The notes under the pieces are model-generated. The model saw only the letters and a program-made list of their open reading frames with translations, had not been told where the DNA came from and ran no database searches. Of a stretch of DNA of 64,000 nt, positions 46,492 to 56,051 are shown in pieces. The stretch is from Bacteroides clarus YIT 12056 (GTDB taxonomy: Bacteria > Bacteroidota > Bacteroidia > Bacteroidales > Bacteroidaceae): NCBI RefSeq assembly GCF_900129655.1, contig NZ_FQWK01000006.1, positions 326,483 to 390,482 on the forward strand, in the 5' to 3' direction. The stretch's first letter is position 1. Each line of letters begins with the position of its first letter. A program made the position numbers and the translations under genes.

Positions 46492-48474
46492 ATGGACAAG
46501 AAATGGATTATCGCTGCCTTTATCGCAATATTCGCATTAAGCAGTTGCCTTGAAAAAGAAGTTTATCAAGGGCCCGAAGAGGATGAAAAAGAATTTAATG
46601 ATTTTGACTTTTCCACTGTTCAATCAGCGACGAGTCTTGAAGTGAGCTATGCCAACAGTGGGGTAAAAGCCAATGTGTATTTTGAAGTGTACGATGAGAT
46701 ACCTGTCGAACAAGATGAATATACATATACCAAAAAGACAAATGTCACCCCGCTCTTTGCAGCATATACTGCCGATAACAGCGTTTATAAAGGTACTATC
46801 GACCTGCCGGCCTATTTGCAAAAAGTATATATCTATACTCCGGCATTCTTTGCGCAAACCCTTATTGAAGCAGATGTGACGAACGGAAGCATCCAGGCAT
46901 CGGACAGCGCCCCTGCAAAAGAAGCGGAAACCCGGACCACACCTACTCTCCGGGAGTATGACAGCTACATGGCGACTTCCTTCCGGGAAACTCCCGGTAA
47001 ATATCAAGGTAACCGCTGGAAAACGTGGTTAGGAGAATACAACCGAAGAAGAAACGGAGAAATCGACTATCAGTATCAAGGCGATTTAGCCGCAACTTGG
47101 CGGGATGGCTTATACACAATACATTCTCAAGTTATCAATGTCAACAAAGATTGTCCGGAGGAACTCAAATGCTATTCGGACATATCCATCGACAAAGACG
47201 CAGAGATTGCATTAACATTCTTGGGACAAAATACCTGCTGGAACTGCTCTATGGGCTATTACTACTATAAAGCGACGGAAACACCTCCGGCAAGTCTGGA
47301 AGATGCTGACGTTATCATGCTTTTCCCCAATACGCAAGACGGTTATTGGATTAACAATCCGAGCGCCGCACGCCGTACAGCCGGTGTAGACCGCCTCACA
47401 GCCGTCAAATTAATGTATTACCCGCACATAGCCGACGGTAGCCGAGAGGATGCCACAACTGTTTTTCCCGCAGGTTATAAGGTGGGACTTGTCATTGCCA
47501 ACAACGCATGGAGCAACCGAGTGAGCGGATTCGATGACGACAAGCGCTACCGTGCCGCCACTTCCCAGGGATTAAGCGTTGACAATTCCGGGAATGCCTT
47601 TGACGCCCCGCGTACCGCCGCCTACTCATATAACGGTTTTGTCATGGTTTCTTTTGAAGACCATATAAACGACAATAACTTCAGCGACATCGTTGTGGCC
47701 TTAAAATCCAATCCGGTAGGCGCTATCGAGGTAGATCCCGATGTAGACCCGGACAATAACCGGACTACAACGGAAATACTGAAAGGCATTTATGCTTTTG
47801 AAGATCTCTGGCCTAATAAGGGAGACTACGATATGAACGACGTCATCGTCCGTTATAACTACGAAAAGACTTTCGACAAGGACAATCAAATCTACGCCGA
47901 GTCCTTCATCTTCAAAACATTCCAGAACTATGCGGGAAATACGAACGGACTGGCATTCCAACTCGTCGGAAGCGGGAACGCCTCTTCCGTCACCGGTTTC
48001 ATCCGCAGGCCGGGAGAAACGGAATTCAGTGAAACCGACTTCGTTTACGAAGAAGACGACCATGTTTACATTCTCACAGAAGACGTAAAGGAGAATATGG
48101 GAACCGAATATAAGGTGACCTTAAAATACGACTCCCCTGCCGGCGCAGCATCGGAAGCCCGGCCTTTCATCTTCAAGAATGAAGCGGATGGCAAACGTTG
48201 GGAAGTGCATATTCCGAAAGAACATCCGACCTCCAAAATGGATATGTCCTATTTCCAAATAAGAGATGACGCTTCCAATCCGGAGCAAAACATCTACTAC
48301 GTGCGCCCCGGCAACTATCCTTTCGCGTTCTTCCTAAGCGGAGCCAATGAAACAGACATTAGCAAACTGCTGGATATCAAGAACGAAAAAACGCCTATCG
48401 ACCAATTATATAGCGGATACTCCGGATGGGTAACCAGCAACGGCAAGGAAAACCAAGACTGGTACAAGAAGTAA
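46492..48474 (+). CDS. LruC domain-containing surface lipoprotein
   Basis: This 660-residue protein has a signal peptide with lipobox ALSSC (Cys19), followed by acidic residues that favour export to the cell surface. The C-terminal LruC domain contains the hallmark FEDLWPNKGDYDMNDVIVRYNYE and extends to the end. LruC is found in secreted proteins of Leptospira and Bacteroidota, with calcium-binding-like acidic loops, and ligand unknown. It has its own promoter and terminator, so it is a monocistronic unit. Confidence 0.88.
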   Translation: MDKKWIIAAFIAIFALSSCLEKEVYQGPEEDEKEFNDFDFSTVQSATSLEVSYANSGVKANVYFEVYDEIPVEQDEYTYTKKTNVTPLFAAYTADNSVYKGTIDLPAYLQKVYIYTPAFFAQTLIEADVTNGSIQASDSAPAKEAETRTTPTLREYDSYMATSFRETPGKYQGNRWKTWLGEYNRRRNGEIDYQYQGDLAATWRDGLYTIHSQVINVNKDCPEELKCYSDISIDKDAEIALTFLGQNTCWNCSMGYYYYKATETPPASLEDADVIMLFPNTQDGYWINNPSAARRTAGVDRLTAVKLMYYPHIADGSREDATTVFPAGYKVGLVIANNAWSNRVSGFDDDKRYRAATSQGLSVDNSGNAFDAPRTAAYSYNGFVMVSFEDHINDNNFSDIVVALKSNPVGAIEVDPDVDPDNNRTTTEILKGIYAFEDLWPNKGDYDMNDVIVRYNYEKTFDKDNQIYAESFIFKTFQNYAGNTNGLAFQLVGSGNASSVTGFIRRPGETEFSETDFVYEEDDHVYILTEDVKENMGTEYKVTLKYDSPAGAASEARPFIFKNEADGKRWEVHIPKEHPTSKMDMSYFQIRDDASNPEQNIYYVRPGNYPFAFFLSGANETDISKLLDIKNEKTPIDQLYSGYSGWVTSNGKENQDWYKK

Positions 48475-48502
48475 ATACCTCCCCGAAAAAATAACGCAAT
48501 TT

Positions 48503-48550
48503 AAGAAGAATACATTACCCGGTTTTCAGCCGGTAATGTATTCTTCTTTT
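48503..48550 (+). terminator. Terminator after the LruC gene
   Basis: AAGAAGAATACATTACC pairs with GGTAATGTATTCTTCTT around a short loop, ending in Ts. Confidence 0.85.
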
Positions 48551-48651
48551 ATAGAAAAGAAATTTCAATATGCTTTGATTTTCTGCATAAATGTTATACA
48601 TTTGTCAAAACAGGTATAATTTAATAAATATTCATCAAAATTCATCTAATC

Positions 48652-49284
48652 ATGGACACACAAAAGAAAATCACAGTGACAGGAGTTCTCTCCGAAGGTA
48701 TCGGTTTAGGTATCAAAAATGCAGTATCTATGCTGGGAGCTACTGTTCTTTGGCTGCTTACAATCTGGATTCCCTATTTAAATGTCGGTACTACTATCGC
48801 CATGGCAACCATTCCCATTGAATTGAGTAAAGGAAAAGTTATTTCTCCCCTATTCATCTTCGACGGAAAATACCGTAAATTCATGGGAGAATACTTCACA
48901 TTGATAGGCTTGATGTATCTCGCCATTATTCCCGCCTTATTTTTCATGATAGTACCGGGTATCATCATATCCATAGGATGGTCACTTGCCATCTATATTT
49001 TACTGGATAAAGGCGTGGCTCCGGGCGAAGCCATGATTCAAAGCAATAAAGCTACCTATGGATACAAATGGACTATCTTCGGAGTATCATTCCTGTTGGT
49101 TCTGGTGTTCTATATCCTTCTCTGGATTATAAATGCCATTGCGAGCGGCGGATTCGCAATGCTTCTTCTGTTTATTGTCAGCATCGTCTACACCGTGGCA
49201 GCACTTGGATGCAGCGCTGTTATTTATCGTAACCTGACAGCAGAGCCCAAACCGGAAACAATGGAAACCGTAGTAGAAGTATAA
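48652..49284 (+). CDS. Polytopic membrane protein, function unknown
   Basis: The 210-residue protein has about five hydrophobic helices. It begins MDTQKKITVTGVLSEGIGLGIKNAVSMLGATVLWLLTIWIPYL and has a conserved-looking central segment YILLDKGVAPGEAMIQSNKATYGYKWTIF. The layout resembles small families such as DUF975 or the membrane domain next to glycerophosphodiesterases, but the match is not firm. A hairpin follows the stop. Confidence 0.6.
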   Translation: MDTQKKITVTGVLSEGIGLGIKNAVSMLGATVLWLLTIWIPYLNVGTTIAMATIPIELSKGKVISPLFIFDGKYRKFMGEYFTLIGLMYLAIIPALFFMIVPGIIISIGWSLAIYILLDKGVAPGEAMIQSNKATYGYKWTIFGVSFLLVLVFYILLWIINAIASGGFAMLLLFIVSIVYTVAALGCSAVIYRNLTAEPKPETMETVVEV

Positions 49285-49306
49285 ACCGCTATTGAAAAAC
49301 ACCAAA

Positions 49307-49363
49307 GCCCCCTTCACCCTTAATCCCCCTGTCACAAGGGAGTACGGAATGGTGAAGGGGGAC
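49307..49363. terminator. Hairpin between convergent membrane-protein and kinase genes
   Basis: GCCCCCTTCACC (49307-49318) pairs with GGTGAAGGGGGAC (49351-49363) around a loop of about 30 bases with its own CCCTTGTGACAG-like pairing. No long T-run follows. It separates two convergent genes. Confidence 0.6.
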
Positions 49364-49388
49364 TGTCGTTTATTGAAAGTTTCTCTTT

Positions 49389-50462
49389 TTACCTTGATAC
49401 CCGTCCCGATGTGTTGCCGCTCATCAGACTTTCCACCTCATCCACCGTTACCAGGTTGAAGTCTCCATAAACAGTGTTCTTTAGCGCGGAAGCGGCGAGG
49501 GCATATTCCAATGCCTTTTGGTCATCATCCGGATAAGTGATTAAACCGTATATCATACCTCCTACAAAGGCATCACCCGCGCCTACCCGGTCTATTTCAT
49601 GTTCAATGTCATAGATGCCTGTATGCTTCAAAGCGCCGTCAGAATAAAGAACGGCAGCAAGCAAATTATGATTGGACGTGATAGAATTACGTAACTCCAG
49701 AAATATCTTTCGGCAGCGCGGAACAAGCCGGGACACTGTCTGCCCGAACTCCTCGAAAGCAGGTAAATCGGATACAAAAGAAGTATCGCCGGCATCAACG
49801 GCTTTAAAACCGACGGGCTGTATGCCGAGAATCTCCTGATATTCCGGCTCGGCACCGAAAATCACATCGCTGTATTGCACCAACGGCTGCATCACTTCGG
49901 AGGCCGTACGCCCATAATTCCAAAGTTTCCTGCGGAAATTCAAGTCGCAGGAAATAGTGAGTCCCATGCGGTCGGCTATTTCAAGAGCCTCACGGCAGGC
50001 GTCAGCTCCCTCCTGCGAAAGGGCTGCAGCGATACCCGACCAATGAAACCAGCCGGCATCGGCAAATATAGTTTCCCAATCAATCATACCCGGACGGAGC
50101 GTTGCGAAAGATGACCCTTCCCGGTCGTACACTACATTGGAGTTTCGGAAAGCCGCTCCGCATTCCAGATAATACAATCCCAAACGCTTACCGCCGAACA
50201 CTATGCCGTCCGTTCCCAACCCGCCGGCACGAAGCGAAGCGATACATGCCCGTGACACTGCATTATCGGGCAGACGGGTTACAAATTCCGTAGGGATGCC
50301 GAAATGAGCCAAGGACACCGCCACATTAGCCTCGCTGCCGCCATACGTAGCAACAAATTCATTGGTCTGCGAAAAGCGGCGGAATCCGGGGGTAGTAAGC
50401 CGCAGCATAACCTCACCGAAAGTAACGACTTTCTTATCGGTGGAAAGGGATTTCTTCTTCAT
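49389..50462 (-). CDS. kdgK: PfkB-family sugar kinase, probable 2-dehydro-3-deoxygluconokinase
   Basis: The 357-residue kinase starts MKKKSLSTDKKVVTFGEVMLRL and has the sugar-binding YGGSEANVAVSLAHFG. The PfkB signature with catalytic aspartate is DRVGAGDAFVGGMIYG. The LTTPGFRRFSQTNEFVATYGGSEANVA start matches KDG kinases, which phosphorylate the product of uronic-acid breakdown. It is alone here, without the aldolase gene beside it. Another keto-deoxy sugar remains possible. Confidence 0.85.
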   Translation of the reverse strand: MKKKSLSTDKKVVTFGEVMLRLTTPGFRRFSQTNEFVATYGGSEANVAVSLAHFGIPTEFVTRLPDNAVSRACIASLRAGGLGTDGIVFGGKRLGLYYLECGAAFRNSNVVYDREGSSFATLRPGMIDWETIFADAGWFHWSGIAAALSQEGADACREALEIADRMGLTISCDLNFRRKLWNYGRTASEVMQPLVQYSDVIFGAEPEYQEILGIQPVGFKAVDAGDTSFVSDLPAFEEFGQTVSRLVPRCRKIFLELRNSITSNHNLLAAVLYSDGALKHTGIYDIEHEIDRVGAGDAFVGGMIYGLITYPDDDQKALEYALAASALKNTVYGDFNLVTVDEVESLMSGNTSGRVSR

Positions 50463-50496
50463 AAGTCTTATATATTCAAAAGCATCAATGGAAAGT

Positions 50497-50504
50497 CAAA
50501 TATA
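50497..50504 (-). promoter_or_regulatory. Candidate -7 element for the PfkB kinase gene
   Basis: The complement reads TATATTTG, and a TTTG (complement of 50527-50530) lies 22 bases upstream. The kinase start is 34 bp downstream. Confidence 0.55.
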
Positions 50505-50589
50505 CTATCAAATTTCCAAGTAAACGCAAAGAATTAATAATATTTATTTGCAGAAAAGGGAAAAGGAAAGATATTCGGTGGTTTTGTTA

Positions 50590-50597
50590 TACTTTTG
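50590..50597 (+). promoter_or_regulatory. Candidate -7 element for nhaC
   Basis: TACTTTTG lies 28 bp before the ATG at 50626 and would place transcription start downstream of the alternative ATG at 50548. Confidence 0.5.
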
Positions 50598-50625
50598 TCA
50601 CATCATATTTACAGTAACATATCGC

Positions 50626-52062
50626 ATGAGTTCAACAAAGAAAGTACCTTCGCCTCTCGTATCCCTTCTCCCTATCCTTATCTTAATAGGAATGCTGTTC
50701 GCTACCATCCGCACTTTTGGCAGTGACGCGCTGAACGGCGGAAGTCAGGTGTCCTTACTTACTACTACGGCCGCTTGCGTATTCATAGGAGTGGCTTTTT
50801 ACCGGATTCCCTGGAAGGATTATGAGATAGCCATTACCAATAACATCGCGGGGGTATCTTCCGCCATTATCATATTGCTGATTATCGGTGCGCTGAGCGG
50901 TGCATGGATGATTAGCGGTGTAGTCCCTACCCTCATCTACTACGGAATGCAGATAATACATCCGGACTTCTTCCTTGCCTCTACCTGTATTATCTGCGCA
51001 CTGGTATCCATCATGACGGGGAGCTCATGGACTACCATCGCCACCATCGGCATCGCCCTGTTGGGAATAGGCAAGGCGCAAGGATTTGAGGAAGGTTGGA
51101 TTGCAGGCGCCATCATTTCAGGAGCTTACTTCGGCGATAAGGTATCTCCCCTGTCGGATACTACGGTACTTGCCGCATCGGTCACAGAGACTCCGTTGTT
51201 CCGCCACATCCGCTATATGATGATTACCACCATTCCGTCACTCGTTATCACGCTGGTTATATTTACGATAATGGGATTCACATACGAAACCAGCGGTACG
51301 GAACAAATAGCCGAGTTTGCCGCATCGCTGGATGCCAAATTCCACATTACTCCATGGCTGCTGGTTGTTCCGGTGCTGACGGGAGTACTGATTGCGCGTA
51401 AAATACCCTCTATCATCACCCTGTTCTTATCCACTTTGCTGGCTGCCGCTTTTGCCATCATATTCCAATCCGAACTGCTACATGAGATTTCCGGGAATAA
51501 TAATCTGTTTGAGGGAACGATGATGAGCCTATATGGCAGTACCGGCCTCCAAAGTGACAGTGCCATGTTGACAGAGTTGATTGCCACACGAGGCATGGCG
51601 GGAATGATGAATACGATATGGCTGATTCTTTGCGCCATGTGTTTTGGCGGAGCAATGACGGCAAGCGGGATGCTGGGAAGCATTACTTCCGTATTTGTCC
51701 GGTTCATGAAAAGCACCGTCAGCGTAGTGGCATCCACCGTCGGTTCGGGAATATTCCTTAATCTTGCTACGGCAGACCAATACATCAGCATTATCCTCAC
51801 CGGAAACATGTTCAGCAATATATATGAGAAGAAAGGATATGAAAGCCGTTTGCTAAGCCGCACTACGGAAGACGCCGTTACCGTAACCTCGGTTCTCATT
51901 CCGTGGAACACGTGCGGAATGACGCAAGCCACCATCCTAAGCGTATCCACGCTGACCTACCTTCCTTACTGCTTTTTCAACCTTATCAGTCCGCTAATGA
52001 GTATACTTGTTGCAGCCACGGGATATAAAATAATTAAAAAAACAGTGAACAATCCCGGGTAG
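50626..52062 (+). CDS. nhaC: Na+/H+ antiporter NhaC family protein
   Basis: The 478-residue protein has about twelve hydrophobic helices. The family segments SIMTGSSWTTIATIGIALLGIG, GAIISGAYFGDKVSPLSDTTVLAAS and EDAVTVTSVLIPWNTCGMTQ match NhaC. The polar GAYFGDKVSPLSDT helix is the ion path. The ATG at 50626 (MSSTKKVPSPLVSLL) is chosen because a good -7 element lies between it and the upstream in-frame ATG. It is divergent from the sugar kinase. Confidence 0.9.
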   Translation: MSSTKKVPSPLVSLLPILILIGMLFATIRTFGSDALNGGSQVSLLTTTAACVFIGVAFYRIPWKDYEIAITNNIAGVSSAIIILLIIGALSGAWMISGVVPTLIYYGMQIIHPDFFLASTCIICALVSIMTGSSWTTIATIGIALLGIGKAQGFEEGWIAGAIISGAYFGDKVSPLSDTTVLAASVTETPLFRHIRYMMITTIPSLVITLVIFTIMGFTYETSGTEQIAEFAASLDAKFHITPWLLVVPVLTGVLIARKIPSIITLFLSTLLAAAFAIIFQSELLHEISGNNNLFEGTMMSLYGSTGLQSDSAMLTELIATRGMAGMMNTIWLILCAMCFGGAMTASGMLGSITSVFVRFMKSTVSVVASTVGSGIFLNLATADQYISIILTGNMFSNIYEKKGYESRLLSRTTEDAVTVTSVLIPWNTCGMTQATILSVSTLTYLPYCFFNLISPLMSILVAATGYKIIKKTVNNPG

Positions 52063-52124
52063 GCATTGTTCTTGCAATAAACTTATAACGAACAATATAA
52101 TTTAAACCTAAACAAAAATTAAGT

Positions 52125-52715
52125 ATGAAAAAGTTTATTGCATTAGCAGCATTAGTATTGGTAAGCATGGTAACAACTACCGTGTATGCACAAGAGAGTA
52201 GCGCGCAACGCCGTGCAGATCGTAAAGCCCAGAGAGACGCGGAACGCGCCCGCCTGAAAGCGGAACAACAGGCAGCCGACGCCGTTTCCTACGATGATGC
52301 CGTAACAGCGCTGAAAGCGCAAAAGTTTGTATTGGAAGCCAATCAGGTAATGTTCCGCAACGGACAAACGGCTTTCGTCACCTCCAACACGAATTTCGTA
52401 TTGGTGAATCAGGGACGCGGTACGGTACAGGTGGCTTTCAACACTGTCTATCCCGGTCCTAACGGTATTGGCGGCGTAACAGTAGACGGTACCGTATCGG
52501 AAATGAAAATGTCTACCGACAAACGTGGTAACATCAATTGTAATTTCAGCATCCAGGGTATCGGCATCTCCGCGCAGATATTCCTTACGCTGACCAACGG
52601 CGGCAATAATGCAACCGTTACCATCAGCCCGAACTTCAACTCCAACACTATGACTTTAAGTGGCAACCTGTTGCCGTTGAACCAATCGAATATCTTCAAG
52701 GGACGTTCTTGGTAA
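52125..52715 (+). CDS. DUF4251 domain-containing secreted protein
   Basis: The 196-residue protein has a signal peptide (MKKFIALAALVLVSMVTTTVYAQ) and a charged Arg/Ala/Glu helix (about 24-55). The DUF4251 beta-domain begins FVLEANQVMFRNGQTAFVTSNTNFVLVNQGRGTVQVAF. The family is a Bacteroidota-specific periplasmic group with lipocalin-like beta-structure and no known function. It ends at a strong terminator 24 bp later. Confidence 0.86.
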   Translation: MKKFIALAALVLVSMVTTTVYAQESSAQRRADRKAQRDAERARLKAEQQAADAVSYDDAVTALKAQKFVLEANQVMFRNGQTAFVTSNTNFVLVNQGRGTVQVAFNTVYPGPNGIGGVTVDGTVSEMKMSTDKRGNINCNFSIQGIGISAQIFLTLTNGGNNATVTISPNFNSNTMTLSGNLLPLNQSNIFKGRSW

Positions 52716-52738
52716 AGCCTGTTACAATATATATTCTC

Positions 52739-52790
52739 AACTCCGCTGCAAATCACTTAAAAAGTGTACATTTGCAGCGGAGTTTTTTTA
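52739..52790 (+). terminator. Terminator after the DUF4251 gene, overlapping a -7 element
   Basis: AACTCCGCTGCAAAT (52739-52753) pairs perfectly with ATTTGCAGCGGAGTT (52770-52784), followed by a T-run. TACATTTG (52767-52774), a perfect -7 element for the next gene, overlaps the right arm. Confidence 0.9.
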
Positions 52791-52802
52791 TATGTATGCA
52801 TC

Positions 52803-53465
52803 ATGAGAGAATTTATCATCGCGGACAATCAAGATATAACCAAAGCAGGCATGATGTTTCTGTTGAGCAAACAGAAGGACACCGCCTTGCTGCTGGAAGC
52901 CGACAATAAAGCGGAGCTTATACAACAGTTGAGGTTACATCCCGAGGCGGTGGTAATATTGGACTATACGCTGTTTGACTTCACCGGCGCCGATGAACTG
53001 ATTGTATTGCACGAACGCTTCAAGACGGCGGACTGGTTACTGTTTTCCGACGAGCTGAGCGTCAGCTTTCTGCGACAGGTTTTGTTCAGCAGCATGGCGT
53101 TCGGAGTAGTGTTGAAGGACAATTCCAGAGAAGAGATACTCACCGCACTGCAATGCGCATCACGCAAGGAACGTTTCATATGCAACCACGTCAGCAACTT
53201 ATTACTATCGGGAAATAATCAGCCGGCCGCTCCCCACCCCGCTCTGCAAGACGCGCTACTGACGCCCGCCGAAAGAAGCATTCTGAAAGAGATTGCATTA
53301 GGAAAAACTACCAAAGAAATAGCAGCCGAAAGAAACCTCAGTTTCCATACCGTGAACAGCCACCGGAAGAATATCTTCAGAAAACTGAGTGTGAACAACG
53401 CGCACGAAGCTACCAAATATGCTATGAAAGCTGGCATTGTGGATTTGGTGGAGTACTATATCTGA
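52803..53465 (+). CDS. LuxR/NarL-type response regulator (orphan)
   Basis: The 220-residue regulator begins [16 protein letters not shown] (start at 52803). The receiver domain has phospho-acceptor Asp54 (VVILDYTL) and the conserved lysine in VVLKDN. The C-terminal LuxR helix-turn-helix is [43 protein letters not shown]. No histidine kinase is beside it. The 3' end overlaps the convergent mnmA gene by 44 bp. Confidence 0.92.
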   Translation: MREFIIADNQDITKAGMMFLLSKQKDTALLLEADNKAELIQQLRLHPEAVVILDYTLFDFTGADELIVLHERFKTADWLLFSDELSVSFLRQVLFSSMAFGVVLKDNSREEILTALQCASRKERFICNHVSNLLLSGNNQPAAPHPALQDALLTPAERSILKEIALGKTTKEIAAERNLSFHTVNSHRKNIFRKLSVNNAHEATKYAMKAGIVDLVEYYI

Positions 53466-54519
53466 TTTCCCCGCTTCCGATACAAAGTTTGGCAGCCTCA
53501 TCATATACAACGCCAAATTGCCCGGGAGCTATACCCTGTAACTTCTCCTCGGAAACAATAAGACAGCCTGTTTCATCCCGTAACAGCTTGCCTCTGATAA
53601 ACTCGGGAGTATGGCGTATCTTGAACGTAACCGGAATCGCTTCTTTGACACCTTCCCACGGATTTTCCGTAATAAAATGGAAATCCTGCATACCGAACTC
53701 GTGTCCGTATTGCAATTCCGTATCATATCCGCGCGATACATAAATTACATTCTCATCCGTATCTTTACGCACCACAAACCAAGGCCCGCCGCTCAGCCCC
53801 AAACCTTTACGCTGGCCGATAGTATGAAACCAATAACCACGATGCGCACCCAATATCTTTCCCGTTTCCAGCTCAACAATCCGGCCTTCCTTTTCTCCCA
53901 AAAAACGACGGACAAAGTCATTATAATTAATCTTCCCCAAGAAACAGATTCCCTGGCTGTCCCGTCTTCGGGCGCTGGGTAGCTTGGCTTTCAGAGCAAT
54001 GTCACGCACTTCCCGTTTCATCAGTCCGCCCAACGGAAACATCAGTTTGGAAACTTGCAGGTAGTCTATCTGCGCAAGAAAGTCCGTCTGGTCTTTTATC
54101 GGATCGAGGGCTGTTCCCAACCAGGTCTTTCCATTCCGCAGGACAGTAGTGGCGTAATGCCCGGTTGCCGTAAAGTCGAAATCCTTGCCGACTTGCTGTT
54201 CAAAGCAGCCGAACTTAATCAGCTTGTTGCACATCACATCCGGATTCGGAGTGAACCCGCGGCGAACTTTTTCAATAGCATAAGCGGCTACATTATCCCA
54301 GTACTCCCGATGTAAATCAACGACTTCCAGCGAAAGGCCGTAACGGCGCGCTACGGCAGAAGCCATCTCCAGGTCTTCCTCTGCCGAACAGTCCATATAA
54401 TCGGCATCATCCTTCCCTATCTTTATATAAAACAGGGAAGGACGGTAGCCTTGTTCGCAAAGAAGGTGTACGACAACAGAACTGTCGACACCTCCGGATA
54501 ATAAAACGGCAATATTCAT
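53422..54519 (-). CDS. mnmA: tRNA-specific 2-thiouridylase MnmA
   Basis: The 365-residue enzyme thiolates U34 of Lys, Glu and Gln tRNAs. The ATP-binding P-loop is LLSGGVDSS (8-16). The catalytic cysteines are Cys97 in TPNPDVMCN and Cys192 in SQGICFLG. Tail residues extend antisense over the regulator gene's last 44 bp. Bacteroides usually have two MnmA paralogues, and which this is cannot be told. A degenerate repeat lies upstream. Confidence 0.93.
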   Translation of the reverse strand: MNIAVLLSGGVDSSVVVHLLCEQGYRPSLFYIKIGKDDADYMDCSAEEDLEMASAVARRYGLSLEVVDLHREYWDNVAAYAIEKVRRGFTPNPDVMCNKLIKFGCFEQQVGKDFDFTATGHYATTVLRNGKTWLGTALDPIKDQTDFLAQIDYLQVSKLMFPLGGLMKREVRDIALKAKLPSARRRDSQGICFLGKINYNDFVRRFLGEKEGRIVELETGKILGAHRGYWFHTIGQRKGLGLSGGPWFVVRKDTDENVIYVSRGYDTELQYGHEFGMQDFHFITENPWEGVKEAIPVTFKIRHTPEFIRGKLLRDETGCLIVSEEKLQGIAPGQFGVVYDEAAKLCIGSGEIRYSTPPNPQCQLS

Positions 54520-54540
54520 ATTTATACTGTATCTGAAGTT

Positions 54541-54590
54541 TTCATCCGATGAATAAATGGTTTCATCGGACGAAATGTTCTTTTGTTCCG
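54541..54590 (-). repeat. Short 22-bp-phased stretch upstream of mnmA
   Basis: On the minus strand, GATGAAACC and GGATGAAAAC recur 22 bases apart, preceded by GGAACAAAAGAACA, the same GAAAC/GAACAAA words as arrays B and C. CATCCGATG and CATCGGACG also form a small inverted pair. It fills the 74-bp metY-mnmA gap. Confidence 0.5.
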
Positions 54591-54593
54591 AGC

Positions 54594-55886
54594 TTAAATT
54601 CTCTCCAACGCCTGCGACAAATCATCCAACAAATCATCTATATGCTCCGTCCCGATGGAAAGGCGTACCGTTCCCGGCTTAATACCCTGCTCCGCCAACT
54701 CCTGTTCGTTCAACTGCGAATGAGTGGTAGTAGCGGGATGTATAACAAGTGACTTTACATCTGCCACATTGGCTAATAATGAGAATATCTGCAGACTGTC
54801 AATAAACGTCTGAGCCTCTTTCTCTCCACCCTTTACCTCAAAGGTAAAGATGGAACCTGCGCCTTTGGGAAAATACTTTTGATATAGCGCGTGGTCCGGA
54901 TGATTTGGCAAAGACGGATGGTTCACAGCCGCCACTTTTGGATGGTTCCTCAAGAATTCCACAACTTTCAGCGCATTCTCCACATGGCGCTCCACACGCA
55001 GAGAGAGGGTTTCCAAACCCTGCAAAAGAATAAAAGCATTGAAAGGACTGATGGCGGCGCCGGTATCGCGCAATAAAACGGCACGGATACGAACGGCGTA
55101 TGCAGCCGCGCCCGCCGCGTTGACAAAACGTACGCCATGATAGCTCGGATCGGGTTCGGTCAGTTGCGGGAATTTACCGGAAGCCACCCAGTCGAACTTG
55201 CCACCATCTACAATAACACCGCCTAAAGAAGTACCATGTCCGCCTATAAACTTCGTGGCGGAATGCACCACAATATCAGCGCCATGCTCGATAGGACGAA
55301 TCAAATAAGGAGTACCGAAGGTATTGTCGATAATCAAAGGGATTTTATGACGATGGGCAATCTCGGCAACGGCGTCAATATCAATGATATTGGAATTAGG
55401 ATTTCCCAATGTCTCGATAAAGACGGCTTTCGTATTTTCCCGGATAGCTTTCTCGAAGTTGGACAAATCACCCGGATCAACAAAAGTGGCCGTGACACCG
55501 TAAGCCGGTAATGTATGCGCCAGCAGATTGTATGTTCCGCCATAAATGGTTTTAGCTGCCACGATATGATCACCCGCACGCGTGATATTCTCGAAAGCAT
55601 AGGTTACAGCCGCCGCACCGGACGCGACCGCCAACCCGGCAACACCGCCTTCAAGGGCGGCAACACGTTGCTCAAACACTCCTTGTGTGGAATTGGTCAG
55701 CCTGCCGTAAATATTGCCAGGTTCTTGCAAGCCAAAACGGGCGGCTGCATGAGCCGAGTTACGAAACACATACGAGGTGGTTTGATAAATAGGTACGGCA
55801 CGCGCATCCGTGGCCGGGTCAGGTTGTTCTTGTCCCACATGAAGCTGCAGCGTTTCAAAATGTAATTTCTTTGTTTCCATCGTCAT
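54594..55886 (-). CDS. metY: O-acetylhomoserine sulfhydrylase (PLP, Cys/Met metabolism family)
   Basis: The 430-residue enzyme makes homocysteine from O-acetylhomoserine and sulfide. The PLP lysine is in [20 protein letters not shown]. The N-terminus [32 protein letters not shown] and length match the sulfhydrylase subgroup rather than MetB. Homocysteine is the substrate of MetH, also in this window but not adjacent. It is 74 bp upstream of mnmA. Confidence 0.92.
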   Translation of the reverse strand: MTMETKKLHFETLQLHVGQEQPDPATDARAVPIYQTTSYVFRNSAHAAARFGLQEPGNIYGRLTNSTQGVFEQRVAALEGGVAGLAVASGAAAVTYAFENITRAGDHIVAAKTIYGGTYNLLAHTLPAYGVTATFVDPGDLSNFEKAIRENTKAVFIETLGNPNSNIIDIDAVAEIAHRHKIPLIIDNTFGTPYLIRPIEHGADIVVHSATKFIGGHGTSLGGVIVDGGKFDWVASGKFPQLTEPDPSYHGVRFVNAAGAAAYAVRIRAVLLRDTGAAISPFNAFILLQGLETLSLRVERHVENALKVVEFLRNHPKVAAVNHPSLPNHPDHALYQKYFPKGAGSIFTFEVKGGEKEAQTFIDSLQIFSLLANVADVKSLVIHPATTTHSQLNEQELAEQGIKPGTVRLSIGTEHIDDLLDDLSQALERI

Positions 55887-55927
55887 TTGTATTTATAGGT
55901 GAAATGATTCCTCTTGGTTGAATGTTG

Positions 55928-55935
55928 CAAAGATA
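55928..55935 (-). promoter_or_regulatory. Candidate -7 element of metY
   Basis: The complement reads TATCTTTG, 41 bp before the metY start. No riboswitch-like structure is recognised in the 165-bp divergent gap. Confidence 0.5.
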
Positions 55936-56014
55936 GAGGGATAAAAGCAGGCCGCCTATGACACATGATAGGGAATTTTATACCATATTTGTGGTAGATA
56001 AAAGAACTATTCGC

Positions 56015-56022
56015 TATTTTTG
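56015..56022 (+). promoter_or_regulatory. Candidate -7 element of the S41-like lipoprotein gene
   Basis: TATTTTTG, with TTTG at 55988-55991, 23 bases upstream, slightly wide for a -33 element. The start codon is 29 bp downstream. Confidence 0.5.
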
Positions 56023-56051
56023 TGGGCGAAAACCAAATGATATAGAGACTG

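Noticed and set aside
49307..49363. A coding region antisense to the hairpin
   Set aside because: No ORF with protein-like composition crosses it, and the symmetry is that of a transcript-end structure between convergent genes.
55887..56051. SAM riboswitch upstream of metY
   Set aside because: No paired-element pattern of a known SAM riboswitch could be traced in the 165-bp gap on the minus strand.
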